From Myxococcota bacterium (GTDB lineage Bacteria; Myxococcota_A; Polyangia; Polyangiales; Houyiibacteriaceae), in contig JAHDCI010000032.1 in the NCBI GenBank assembly GCA_020629955.1, positions 1 to 37,921 on the forward strand: a stretch of DNA of 37,921 bases, read 5' to 3'. Of this stretch, positions 6,865 through 15,800 are shown one piece after another (position 1 is the first letter of the stretch; each line of letters opens with the position of its first letter). Both the position numbers and the translations under genes were made by a program. Under the pieces are notes generated by a model. That model had not been told where the DNA came from, did no database searches, and worked only from the letters and a program-made list of their open reading frames with translations.

Positions 6865-8885
6865 GCGTCTCGTCGGGATGGGCCGCGGAACTGGAGCTCG
6901 ACGATCGCGAGCCCGTTAGCGTTGGTGAACACGGCGAACGCTTCGGACGCTACGAGCTTAAATACGAGCTTGCCGCTGGGGGCATGGGCACGGTGTATCT
7001 CGGTCGATCAACCGGACCCGGAGGATTCGATCGGCCGGTCGCGATCAAGCGCATTCACCCCCACCTCGCGCACCAGAAGCAGCTCGTCGATATGTTCCTC
7101 GACGAAGCGCGAATCACCGGGCTGATCACCCATCCGAACGTCTGCACGGTCTACGATTTCGGTGAGGTCGACGGCACGTATTATATCGCTCTTGAGTACC
7201 TGATGGGCGAGTCGGTCGCGTCGATTCTGCGTGGGCTCAAGGGGCTCCGCGGCGACGATGAGCAAGCATGGTATGCGATGGCTGCCCAGCTCATCACCAA
7301 CGCCGCCGAAGGCCTGCACGCTGCACACACGGCCAAAGATGCCCGCGGCCGAGCGCTCGATATCGTGCACCGCGATGTCTCCCCTCAGAACCTTCTCGTT
7401 ACCTATGATGGAGTCCTCAAAGTCCTCGACTTCGGCGTCGCCCAAGCAAAGGGCCGCCTGCACAGCACGGTCGCCGGGAGCGTGAAGGGCAAATACGCGT
7501 ATATGGCGCCAGAGCAGGCTGCCGGAAAAGAAGTGAACGCTCGCTCCGACCTCTGGTCGCTCGGCGTTTGCCTCTACGAGATGCTCACGCGAAAGCGGCT
7601 CTTCCGCGAGAAGACCGAAATGGACACGATCCTCGCGGTCGCCTCCCGCACGATCCGCTCACCACGAACGGTACGCTCCTCGATCCCGGTCGCGCTCGAG
7701 AAGATCGTCATGAGCTTGCTCCAGCGCGATCCGGAGAAACGGCCGAAGGACGCGCGCGAGCTTGGTCGCATGCTCACCAATTACCTTCACGCACAACCGA
7801 AGCCCACCGGACCGGCGGCGATTTCCGAGTTCATGGTCAAGCGCTTCGCGGGTCAGAAACAGCGGAAGGCGGACATGGTGAACACCGTGCTTCGAACCAA
7901 TCCGCAGTCGGCGTCGCAGGCGCGGATCATTCCGTCGAAGGAAGTTCCTCTCGATGTCTCGCAGTCGATGACGCAATCGATGTCGCAATCGATGACCCAA
8001 TCGCTTGAGATGCTTCGGGAACCAACCGTAACGACTCCTTCGGGAGCGCGCGGTGGACTTCGGGCTGCGGAAGCGATCCAAGCTGCGCAGCTCGCCTCGA
8101 CGCCGGCGAGCTCGGGGGCCAAACCACCGGCCGTTCCCAATGACGAACGAAGAGGTGCGCCAACGCCGCTCCTCGGCGTGCCCGCCGTTCAAATCGAAGC
8201 GCCACCCGCAATCTCCGATTCTCTCTCGTTCGACACGATGGAACGCAAGATGCTGGGGCGGGAGACCGAGGAGGAGTCCCGTCGCAAATGGCTATGGATC
8301 GGCGGCGCGCTCACGATCCTCGTATTCGGTCTCGCATTCGCCTTCAGTGGAAACAGCGATGAGCCCCCCGCGCCCCAGCAGAGCGCGGCAGAGACCGAGG
8401 TCACGCCCACGCCTACCCCCGAACCAGAGGTCGCCGTTGGCGAAGTTGATTTTGGAGATGATCCGAGCGCACTCGAATCTCCACCCGAAGAGAATGCGCC
8501 GCCTGAGGATGCACTGGCAGGCCAGGAAGCAGCAGCACTCGCCGAAGCCGAGCAAGAGGGGGGCGCCGCGCAGCCGGCAACTCGCCCGACAATGCGCCGC
8601 CGACCCAATCGGCGGCCGGAAGAAAACGCGGTGACGATGGAAGTCGCGGAGACCGCCATGGAAGAGGCTCCGGCTGAACCTGGCCGGGTCAATGTCGTGA
8701 CGCGCGGCGGATGGGCGGATGTGATCTTTCAAGGACGACGCATCGGCCGCACGCCACTTCAGTTCTCTCTGCCCCCAGGCCTACAAACCCTCGAGCTTCG
8801 CCCTCGCGGGAATCCGGAGGGAGTCCGCATACCCGTTCAAGTCCGATCGGGTGAGACTTCGCGCGTCGCGTATAACCTCGAGTGA
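6861..8885 (+). CDS. Transmembrane Ser/Thr protein kinase with C-terminal PEGA domain
   Basis: A 674-residue Hanks-type kinase with a GTG start. The glycine loop is LAAGGMGTVYLG (38-48), the VAIK lysine is Lys63, the helix-C Glu is about Glu82, the catalytic loop is HRDVSPQN (Asp172), the Mg site is DFG (190-192), and APEQ is at 216-219. The cytosolic linker (about 310-475) is disordered and contains an SQSM/TQSM tandem at 367-382. One transmembrane helix spans about 477-496, followed by a Pro/Glu-rich spacer and a PEGA domain (about 608-674: GWADVIFQGRRIGRTPLQF). The kinase is therefore inside the cell, with PEGA in the periplasm, probably sensing or binding the envelope. All catalytic residues are present. 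Target proteins are unknown. Confidence 0.95.
   Translation: MSVSSGWAAELELDDREPVSVGEHGERFGRYELKYELAAGGMGTVYLGRSTGPGGFDRPVAIKRIHPHLAHQKQLVDMFLDEARITGLITHPNVCTVYDFGEVDGTYYIALEYLMGESVASILRGLKGLRGDDEQAWYAMAAQLITNAAEGLHAAHTAKDARGRALDIVHRDVSPQNLLVTYDGVLKVLDFGVAQAKGRLHSTVAGSVKGKYAYMAPEQAAGKEVNARSDLWSLGVCLYEMLTRKRLFREKTEMDTILAVASRTIRSPRTVRSSIPVALEKIVMSLLQRDPEKRPKDARELGRMLTNYLHAQPKPTGPAAISEFMVKRFAGQKQRKADMVNTVLRTNPQSASQARIIPSKEVPLDVSQSMTQSMSQSMTQSLEMLREPTVTTPSGARGGLRAAEAIQAAQLASTPASSGAKPPAVPNDERRGAPTPLLGVPAVQIEAPPAISDSLSFDTMERKMLGRETEEESRRKWLWIGGALTILVFGLAFAFSGNSDEPPAPQQSAAETEVTPTPTPEPEVAVGEVDFGDDPSALESPPEENAPPEDALAGQEAAALAEAEQEGGAAQPATRPTMRRRPNRRPEENAVTMEVAETAMEEAPAEPGRVNVVTRGGWADVIFQGRRIGRTPLQFSLPPGLQTLELRPRGNPEGVRIPVQVRSGETSRVAYNLE
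7959..8006 (+). repeat. Four imperfect 12-bp tandem units inside the kinase gene
   Basis: Four in-frame 12-base units (consensus TCGCAATCGATG) encode SQSM, TQSM, SQSM and TQSL in the kinase linker. The units differ by few bases, mostly in the first codon and last unit. Slippage could change copy number without shifting the frame, altering a Ser/Thr-rich segment that may be an autophosphorylation site (inference). Confidence 0.8.
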
Positions 8886-8967
8886 AGTCGTTTTCGGGGG
8901 ATGTTCGCAAAGGCTTGTCTAAGCAGCGAGGCTCAAAACCGGCATTGCCGCTCGTGACCGGTGAAGG

Positions 8968-9414
8968 CTAACAGCAGGATCGAATCGCATCCCGATTGGC
9001 GAGCACGGCCTCGCGAAGGAGTGAGACAGCTTCCATCACGTCCGCGCGCCGCTCCTTGGGAACGCCGCCAAGGATGGCTTTGACCATCCCGTCTGTCGCT
9101 TGAACAAGGCGGTTCGCTTCGCGCTTTCCCTCCTCCGTAAGCGAAGCGCTCACCTTTCGGCGATCGCTTTCATCGCGTTCTCGATGCACAAAGCCACGCT
9201 TGACGAGCCCGTCGACCAAACGCGTGACAGTGCTCGGCGCGCTTGAAAGTCGTTCCGCGAGCTCTCCCACCTCATGCGGCCCTTCAAGGAGTGTTTGCAG
9301 CGCAATGCACTGGGGCACAGTCACCGTGCCGCAACAGATCTGGTCCCGCTCCGTTACGCCGAAGGCGCGACAGAGTGAGACCAAATCTTCTCGAAACTGC
9401 GTCTTTGCACTCAT
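8968..9414 (-). CDS. MarR-family winged-helix regulator, cysteine-rich, arsenic-linked
   Basis: A 148-residue MarR protein starting at MSAKTQFRED. The winged helix is at about 35-100, with recognition helix SSAPSTVTRLVDGLVKRG and wing RERDESDRRKVSASLTEEG, normal for the family. It has six cysteines, unusually many: Cys15, the pair Cys27-Cys28, Cys36 near the start of the DNA-binding domain, and the terminal pair Cys147-Cys148. The gene lies 67 bp downstream of arsM on the same strand, so it is probably co-transcribed and represses that operon. Soft thiol sites suggest direct As(III) binding as the inducer signal; that is inference. A longer open frame up to 9804 overlaps arsM and is rejected. 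As(III) sensing by the ArsR family is well known, whereas a MarR sensor here would be less usual. Confidence 0.88.
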   Translation of the reverse strand: MSAKTQFREDLVSLCRAFGVTERDQICCGTVTVPQCIALQTLLEGPHEVGELAERLSSAPSTVTRLVDGLVKRGFVHRERDESDRRKVSASLTEEGKREANRLVQATDGMVKAILGGVPKERRADVMEAVSLLREAVLANRDAIRSCC

Positions 9415-9481
9415 AGAACGATGGTAGCACTTCGAGCGCCACAGATGCCTAGCGTCCGCATAGGATCGAAGTGCGCTTCTC

Positions 9482-10375
9482 CTACGAGCGCGAGGGCGCG
9501 GACATATCCCGGCCGGGAAGCGACGCCGTGAAGCGGTAGCTCCAGACATGCTCCGCCAACTGGGAAACGCCTTCTTTGCCAAGCTGAGCTTCGACCACCG
9601 AGATCGCCTCGGAGACGATCGGGTCCACTCCTGCGCAGTCGAGGAAAAACGCGCCGGCAGGCGTTCGCGTGAAATGGACGTCGACAAAGCCAGCAGCCTC
9701 GATTGCGGCGACATAGTCTGCTTCCAGTGACGCACCCGAGATGCACGCAGCATACGCTGGGGCGCTGTTGCGAATCGCCTCCGGAAGCTCGGCGGTGAGC
9801 ACAATATCGGAGACCGCGAGGCGGCCCCCAGGCTTCAGTACGCGAGCCGCTTCGCGAAGCGCTTGCTCTTTATCCGGCGAGAGATTGATAACGCAGTTGG
9901 AGATCACGACATCCGCCGAGTTCGAAGCGACGGGCATCTCTTCAATCAATCCCTCGCGGAACTCGACAAACGAGTGCACGCCTGCATCGACCGCATTTTT
10001 CCGCGCGCTCTTCAGCATCGACGGCGTCATATCCACGCCGATCACCCGACCTTCGGGTCCAACCTTTTGCGCCGCGAGCAACGCGTCCATTCCTGCTCCG
10101 GCACCGAGATCGATGACCACCTCTCCCTCTTTCAACTGCGCGAGAGAAGTCGGGTCGCCACAACCAACCCCCAGGTTTGCCGCCTCCGGAACGGAGTCGA
10201 GCTGGGAATCCGAGTAGCCGATGCTCTTCGAGATCGAGCGCGCGTCCGTCGTGTTGCTGGGGCCACAGCAAAGGCTCTGAAATACCGAGCCTTTCACCGG
10301 AGCGCAGCAGGCGCGATCCGCGACCTCCGCGTAGCGTTCCTTCACCATTTTGCGGATCTGATCTTCGTTCTTCAT
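9482..10375 (-). CDS. arsM: Arsenite S-adenosylmethionine methyltransferase
   Basis: A 297-residue class I SAM methyltransferase. SAM motif I is VIDLGAGAGMDALLAA (87-102) and the acidic loop is GVDMT. The three cysteines typical of ArsM are in LGVGCGDP (Cys72), SNCVINLSPD (Cys161) and ACISGA (Cys211). Extra N-terminal pairs Cys23-24 and Cys36-37 may bind arsenite or relay it. The enzyme methylates As(III) to methylated, partly volatile species, a detoxification route. The start MKNEDQ is fixed by an AAGGAG ribosome site at 10382-10387, six bases upstream; an in-frame ATG at 10441 lacks this and is dropped. It is followed by the cysteine-rich MarR gene, and a palindromic operator with a promoter lies upstream. 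No efflux pump or arsenate reductase gene is in the window. Confidence 0.93.
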   Translation of the reverse strand: MKNEDQIRKMVKERYAEVADRACCAPVKGSVFQSLCCGPSNTTDARSISKSIGYSDSQLDSVPEAANLGVGCGDPTSLAQLKEGEVVIDLGAGAGMDALLAAQKVGPEGRVIGVDMTPSMLKSARKNAVDAGVHSFVEFREGLIEEMPVASNSADVVISNCVINLSPDKEQALREAARVLKPGGRLAVSDIVLTAELPEAIRNSAPAYAACISGASLEADYVAAIEAAGFVDVHFTRTPAGAFFLDCAGVDPIVSEAISVVEAQLGKEGVSQLAEHVWSYRFTASLPGRDMSAPSRS

Positions 10376-10423
10376 TGGAGTCTCCTTCTTTGCGGTGCCA
10401 TGAGGGCCCCGTGTGTCTCCATG

Positions 10424-10451
10424 AAAATAGGCCCCTCTCATTTAATTGCAA
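10424..10451 (-). promoter_or_regulatory. Candidate arsM promoter
   Basis: On the minus strand, TTGCAA (10451-10446) and TATTTT (10429-10424) are separated by 16 bases, an acceptable -35/-10 pair. Transcription would start near 10417, giving a leader of about 42 bases that includes the AAGGAG ribosome site. The -35 lies inside the TTGCA-AGC-TGCAA palindrome, so a bound repressor would block polymerase. Confidence 0.5.
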
Positions 10452-10478
10452 GCTGCAAATATCGTTACATGCAATTAA
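10442..10478. promoter_or_regulatory. Palindromic operator upstream of arsM-marR
   Basis: TTAATTGCA at 10442-10450 is repeated as a perfect 9-bp inverted copy, TGCAATTAA, at 10470-10478, with 19 bases between. A third core copy makes a tight palindrome, TTGCA-AGC-TGCAA at 10446-10458, and CAATTAATTG at 10472-10481 is itself palindromic. The stretch is AT-rich against a GC-rich background and lies 67-103 bp before the arsM start. AT-rich palindromes with TTGCA-type half-sites are common for MarR regulators, so the downstream MarR is the likely binder (inference). Confidence 0.65.
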
Positions 10479-10496
10479 TTGAGAAGACCTTCGACG

Positions 10497-12839
10497 TCAC
10501 CGAGGCAAAGCTTCCACCTCGACGCTCGCACTCGCGCGAAGTTCCCCTCGCGAAACTTCAATCCGATGTTCGCCCGGAGTCGGACGCCATCTTCCTCGAA
10601 CCGGCTGACCGTCGACCGTCCAGCGGAGTTCGTTCGCGAAGGCTCCACCGAGGGTCGCGCGCAGACGGATAAAGGGAGGGCGTTCGGGATCGACCATCAG
10701 CGTGTCCCCATCTCGTGGCGAGACGATACGGAGTCGCTCTCCTTGTCGCGACGCCCGACTGGCGACCTGAACGCGAGCGCTCGCTCGACGAGCGACCCAG
10801 TCGGCAAATACCGGCGGCAGTTGGACGCTTCCGTCCGGCTGATGAAGTTCGCAGCGATGGGTGGGAATATCCGACGAACGAAACCTTTCTCGCCGTAGTG
10901 GACAGGCTAGGTCTGGAAGCGCTCCGCTCAGCGCGCACACCTGGAGCGACTCAAGTTCCGGCTCCATGCCGCGCGGCGCGCTCTCATCGGGGTCTGCCAT
11001 TCGAATGATTCGGGCTGCGACCGGCGCAGCCACCTCGAAGCCGCTTACACCGTCGAGCGCCAATCCGGACGGATCGCCGAACCAAACAACGACCGTAACG
11101 TCCTCCGTAAATGCGACGGACCACACGTCGCGATGACCGCTGCTCGTTCCGGTCTTGAGACCAAATGGACGTCCACTGAGATGCTCCAAATCCGAACCGA
11201 AGCCCGCGGAACGCGCATCGCCGTCGAAGAGAATGTCTCGAATCAGAGCACGTGCCCCGGGTTCGAAGATCGGCGAACTCTCCTCGGTCTCCGCCTCTTC
11301 GGCGTCGTCCTGGCCCTCAACAACAAAACGAAGCCTACGCACCTCGCCATTACTCGCCAACGCGCCATACGCTTCCGCCAGCTGAATTGCGGTGACATCC
11401 ATCCCGCCGAGCGCCACGGCGGCGCCATGCTCCTCCGCGCTCCCCGGCGTGAAGCCGAGCTCGGCAAGTCGGGCCACGAGCTCTTCCGCTCCTACCCGTC
11501 GCGCCGCATCGAGCGCAGCCAAGTTGAGCGACCACGCCAAGGCGTCGCGGGCTCGTACGGGACCGCGCTCGATCCCATCGTAATCTTGCGTCTGAAACAT
11601 GACCTCCCCGCGGCCTGTCATCGGAACCTGGACATCCGCGAGCAACGTACTTGGATCTCCTCCCATCTCGAAGAGACGCTCATAGACAAAAGGCTTCAGC
11701 GTGGAACCGGGCTGACGACGCGCTCGAAGGAGATCCAGCGACGCCCCTGGCGCGTCGCCACCAAGCGCCGCACCGACATATGCAAGCACTTCTCCGGTGT
11801 GATGGTCATAAACAAGCGCCGCCCCATTCTGAACGCCACGCGTTTCGAGTCGCCGAACCTGCGCCGCGACCGCTTGTTGAACTTGTCCTTGAAGCGCGGC
11901 ATCAAGACTTGTCGCCACGGTGCGTGTCGTTCCGAAACCCTGGCCACGTTGGCGGCGCTCCGCGAGAACGCGATCGACGAAGCGAGGCGCGCGCCACGGG
12001 CGGGCGTCGCGAAGAATCCGCGGTCGTTCGGAACGCGCTGCACGAGCTTGCGCGGCACTGATCTGTCCGAACCGGCGAAGTCGCTCGATGACAACATCGC
12101 GACGAGAGAGCGCTGCATCGAGATGTCTCCGGGGATCGAGGCGGGAGGGGGCCTGAGGAAGCCCTGCGAGTAGCGCGCACTCCGATAGCGATAGTTCGCT
12201 GGGACGCTTTCCGAGGTAACTTTCGGCGGCCCGGTAAAGCCCCTCGATATTGTTCGCGAAGGGCAGCCGGTTCACGTACTGCTCGAAGATATCGTCTTTG
12301 TTCATCTCCCTCTCGAGGGACATCGCGCGCAAAATCTCAAGCGGCTTCGACCAACGCCCGTTCGGACGACCGTAGACCAGCTTCACGGTCTGCTGGGTGA
12401 TGGTCGAGCCTCCGGACCGGGTCACAAAAGGAAGAACCAGTGACGCCGCACCTCGAGAAGTAGCCGACCAATCGACGCCATCGTGCGCGTAGTAGTCTCG
12501 ATCTTCCGCTGCCAGAATCGCCATCTCGAAGGCCTCCGGAATCTCTTCCCGATTCATCCACCGGCGATGCATCCCAGCAGCTCTTTGATAACGAAGGGGT
12601 ACTCCATTTCGATCGACCACCGTCACGGAGTCTAGCGTTCGGTCGAAACGATCGAGATCGATGAGCAATCCCGCAAAAAGCTGCCAAGCGACCCAGCTGA
12701 GCGCGACCATCACGGCCGTATATCGGAGGCTCTTCGCAAGCCGCGGGTGCCGCTGGAAGAAGCCTTTCCGCTTCTCCGGACGGAGCGCTTCTTCGACGAG
12801 CGAGCTGGCCCGCGAACCCGATGACTCGACCTCGGCCAC
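10497..12839 (-). CDS. pbpC: Penicillin-binding protein 1C (bifunctional peptidoglycan glycosyltransferase/transpeptidase)
   Basis: A 780-residue class A PBP with a GTG start. One N-terminal membrane helix lies at about 40-60. The GT51 domain carries Glu112 in AAEDRDYYAHDG and GGSTITQQ (143-150). The transpeptidase has Ser379 in SxxK (STLK), SLN at 437-439 and KTGTS at 562-566, all intact. The C-terminal about 85 residues match the BiPBP_C domain typical of PBP1C. It polymerises and cross-links glycan strands on the periplasmic side of the inner membrane. The stop of the upstream alpha-2-macroglobulin gene and this GTG overlap in TAGTG (12839-12841), the same gene partnership known from E. 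coli pbpC-yfhM, though there the sequence details differ. Confidence 0.95.
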   Translation of the reverse strand: MAEVESSGSRASSLVEEALRPEKRKGFFQRHPRLAKSLRYTAVMVALSWVAWQLFAGLLIDLDRFDRTLDSVTVVDRNGVPLRYQRAAGMHRRWMNREEIPEAFEMAILAAEDRDYYAHDGVDWSATSRGAASLVLPFVTRSGGSTITQQTVKLVYGRPNGRWSKPLEILRAMSLEREMNKDDIFEQYVNRLPFANNIEGLYRAAESYLGKRPSELSLSECALLAGLPQAPSRLDPRRHLDAALSRRDVVIERLRRFGQISAAQARAARSERPRILRDARPWRAPRFVDRVLAERRQRGQGFGTTRTVATSLDAALQGQVQQAVAAQVRRLETRGVQNGAALVYDHHTGEVLAYVGAALGGDAPGASLDLLRARRQPGSTLKPFVYERLFEMGGDPSTLLADVQVPMTGRGEVMFQTQDYDGIERGPVRARDALAWSLNLAALDAARRVGAEELVARLAELGFTPGSAEEHGAAVALGGMDVTAIQLAEAYGALASNGEVRRLRFVVEGQDDAEEAETEESSPIFEPGARALIRDILFDGDARSAGFGSDLEHLSGRPFGLKTGTSSGHRDVWSVAFTEDVTVVVWFGDPSGLALDGVSGFEVAAPVAARIIRMADPDESAPRGMEPELESLQVCALSGALPDLACPLRRERFRSSDIPTHRCELHQPDGSVQLPPVFADWVARRASARVQVASRASRQGERLRIVSPRDGDTLMVDPERPPFIRLRATLGGAFANELRWTVDGQPVRGRWRPTPGEHRIEVSRGELRASASVEVEALPR

Positions 12840-15800
12840 TATCGAACTTCGAGCTCAAAGGCGGTGGACCGCGCGATAAAGCGGCTGTCCGTCTCCGCTT
12901 CGAGCTGCGCCGGTGGGACGTTAAACTGACCGCTACTGACCGCACGAATCGCGTAGGTGTACTCCGCGAGGCCACGTGTCCCGCGCAGCGAGAACGTGGT
13001 CAGATTTGCCTCGTGTGAAACCCCTTCGATGTGGTGCGTCGACCTTGCGGCGTAATAGGCTCGCGCCTCGTATTGGGTCTCCCCAGGAGCAAGCCCCAGC
13101 AACGACTCGAGCGCGCTCATCGGCGCCATATTGAACTGACGCTGCACGGCCTGGGTGCCTGCGGGAATCGGATCCACAAGCTGAATCGCACTGGGGATTT
13201 GATCTTCAAGAAATACGAAGAGACGAACGCGAATCAGGTCGCCAGTCTCGACATGGTCACCATGCTGGAGCACGCGGCCCGTCGGAGTTTCGTAAATTCG
13301 ATGCACCGTCGCCCGCCGTCCACGGGCGATACGTCCACTCTCACCGACCGGCACGGACCACTCCGCGCGAATGCTGTAGAAGAACGGTGATTCGCTATTT
13401 TCAAACCCGAGCGGCAGCTCACGGCCCGCGAGTTCCGAAGCGGAAATGCGATAGAGCTGTGCCCCGTCCTGGGTGATGCGTGCTTCGATCGGCTCCCCGC
13501 CAAGCATGACCGTGGGAAGCGGCTGATGGGCCGCATCGAAAACCTCCGCAAATGCGCAGAGCCCCCGGATCGCACGTGCACTCGTGCTCGGCGAACGCCA
13601 GCCGTAGCCCCGAGAATCTTCCACCTGTTCGAGCAAAAGTGACGCAACGTACGTCGCATGATCCCAGCGCGTGGGATCCGTCGAGAGTGCCTCGAGCATT
13701 GCGCCGAGTACGCTCGCATCCGCAGAGTGCAGTTCGTCCCAAGCGAGCTGCGCATCGATGGAGATCATCGCTTCCTCCTCACCTTCTGTCGGTTCGGGTC
13801 GTACGCGGTCGAGCACGCGCTGCACCATCGTCTTCAGCGTCAGCTCTCTCTGTCGGCCGTCCACTGCGTGCGAAAGCGCTGCGAGTCCCTCCAGCGGAAC
13901 CTGGTCGAGCTGTGTGGTCAACGCATCGATGAGATCGTCCACATCCCGGTCGGCGTTTACGAGAAGTCTCGCCGCGCGAGCTCGCATTGTGAGCGGGGTT
14001 CCGGTGATCATCCCGAAAGCTTCGTTTTCGCTCCGGATCTCGATCTGATCGAGCAAGGCGCCGAGAGTCTCTAGATGACGCGCATCCGGATTCGGAAGGG
14101 CCGCTGCACCCACCTGAAGGGCCTCCGCAATCTCGACCAGATTTCCGTCTGAGCTGCGACCGTAGGAGGAGAGTTCGATGACGCGATTTCGAAGAGCTTC
14201 CATCGCCGATCGAAGCCGAGCCTCAAGGTCTTCCCTTCCTTGACCCCGTGAATCTGGAAGAACAAGGCGCGGAAGCGCAAGCCTCGAAGTCAGCGCAAGA
14301 ACGCGAGCGACTTCGATCGAAAGACCTTCGGCGTCGTACTCTTCTACCTCTCGCGCAAGTTCACCAATGCCGAGGAAAGGATGCGAGGCGACGCGAATTT
14401 CGACAGAGCCGGTCGCGTTCTCCGGTATCTGAAGTTGCAGGTCCCGGTTCTCCGGGAGACCGCGTTCACCCTGGCCGCCGCCGAGCGTGACCCCGCTCGC
14501 CCAGCGCGCCATGGGTGCGATCGGAATTCGGCGCTGGATTCGGCGTTCTCCGACCTGGGCCATGACGCGGATAACGCCAAGATGATCGGCTTCTACCGGA
14601 ACGGAGAGTTGTGCGGGCTCGCGGCGGGAGACCGCGACTTCGCGGCGGACAACCACTTGGTCGTCCACCCAGACCGTCACCGGTAGCCGAATCGGCTCGT
14701 CGCTTGTCCCGCGAACGATGAGCGGCGCGTCGAAGCGGTCTCCTTGGGTCGCGAAGCGTGGGAAGGCTTCTTGGACAACGTAGGGGCGTGACGCGACGAG
14801 CGAGGCTTCGGCCGATCCGCGTGCGCTACGAGCGTCGGTCGCAAGCGCGATGATGCGGTACTCGGTATCCCGCTCTGGGAGCGTGATGGTCGTTCGCGCT
14901 TCGCCATTCTCGTCGACGTGCAGGTGCGGCAGCCACGCCGCGACGGGGTCCATAATCGGTTCGTCCGCGCGAATCCGACGCTCATCGGACTCGCCGCCAT
15001 CTCCTCCGCCGCGCCATTCATCGGGCGTGATTCGGCTCGTCAGATGTCTGCGAAGATCATCCCACTGAAACTCAGGCGAACGCCGGGGCCATAGGCCTGC
15101 CATCGGATCAGGCGTCTCGTAGTCCGTCAGACGCAAGATTCCCTCATCGACGATCCAGAGGGCCACCTCGGTCTCGCTCTCCGCCCCATCGACGTGAACG
15201 CGCACCTCGGTCTCCCCACCCGGGCGAAGCTCCGAAGGGGCTTCGATCGCGAGCTCAAGACGTGGAGCGCGCGGCGTCACTTGAACCTCCGCGATACCGA
15301 CCCGAAGATCGGGACCATTCACGTCATGACGTTCGGTCGGCTCTCCGGTCCGCGCCTTAAGAATCGAGACGCTCACAAATGCAGTGGGCACGAGCTCTTC
15401 GCGCAGTGGCACGCTGATGCGATTTCCGCCCTGCTGCACGTCCCGGATCTCGTACGAGACCAATGTATCCGATTCGATGGTGACAAGCGCGCGTGCATCC
15501 CAGGGAGATTCGAACGCAAACTCGGCGTTCTCTCCCGCGGAGTAGCTTGGCCGCGCGGGCGTCAGTGCGATCGGAGTACCCGGGGCATCCCGGTCGGGGG
15601 CTTCGTCCGGTCCCGCAACGTAGAGCCGACGAGAGCTAGTCGACGTCCGCCCTTCCGCGTCACGCACCGTCGCAATGAGAACGTACGTCCCTGCCCGCTC
15701 GGGCTCAAAAGCGCAGGTCGGAAGTTCGGTCTCATCCGACGAGGATTCGAGAACGCAGCTCGTCATCACCTCAGCATCTTGTTCGCGACGCAAGCGGTAG

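Noticed and set aside
7959-8006. Tandem units considered as a CRISPR-like array
   Set aside because: Units are 12 bp without spacers and lie in frame inside the kinase gene.
9415-9804. Upstream extension of the MarR frame
   Set aside because: It overlaps arsM in another frame and has no family similarity; MarR begins at 9414.
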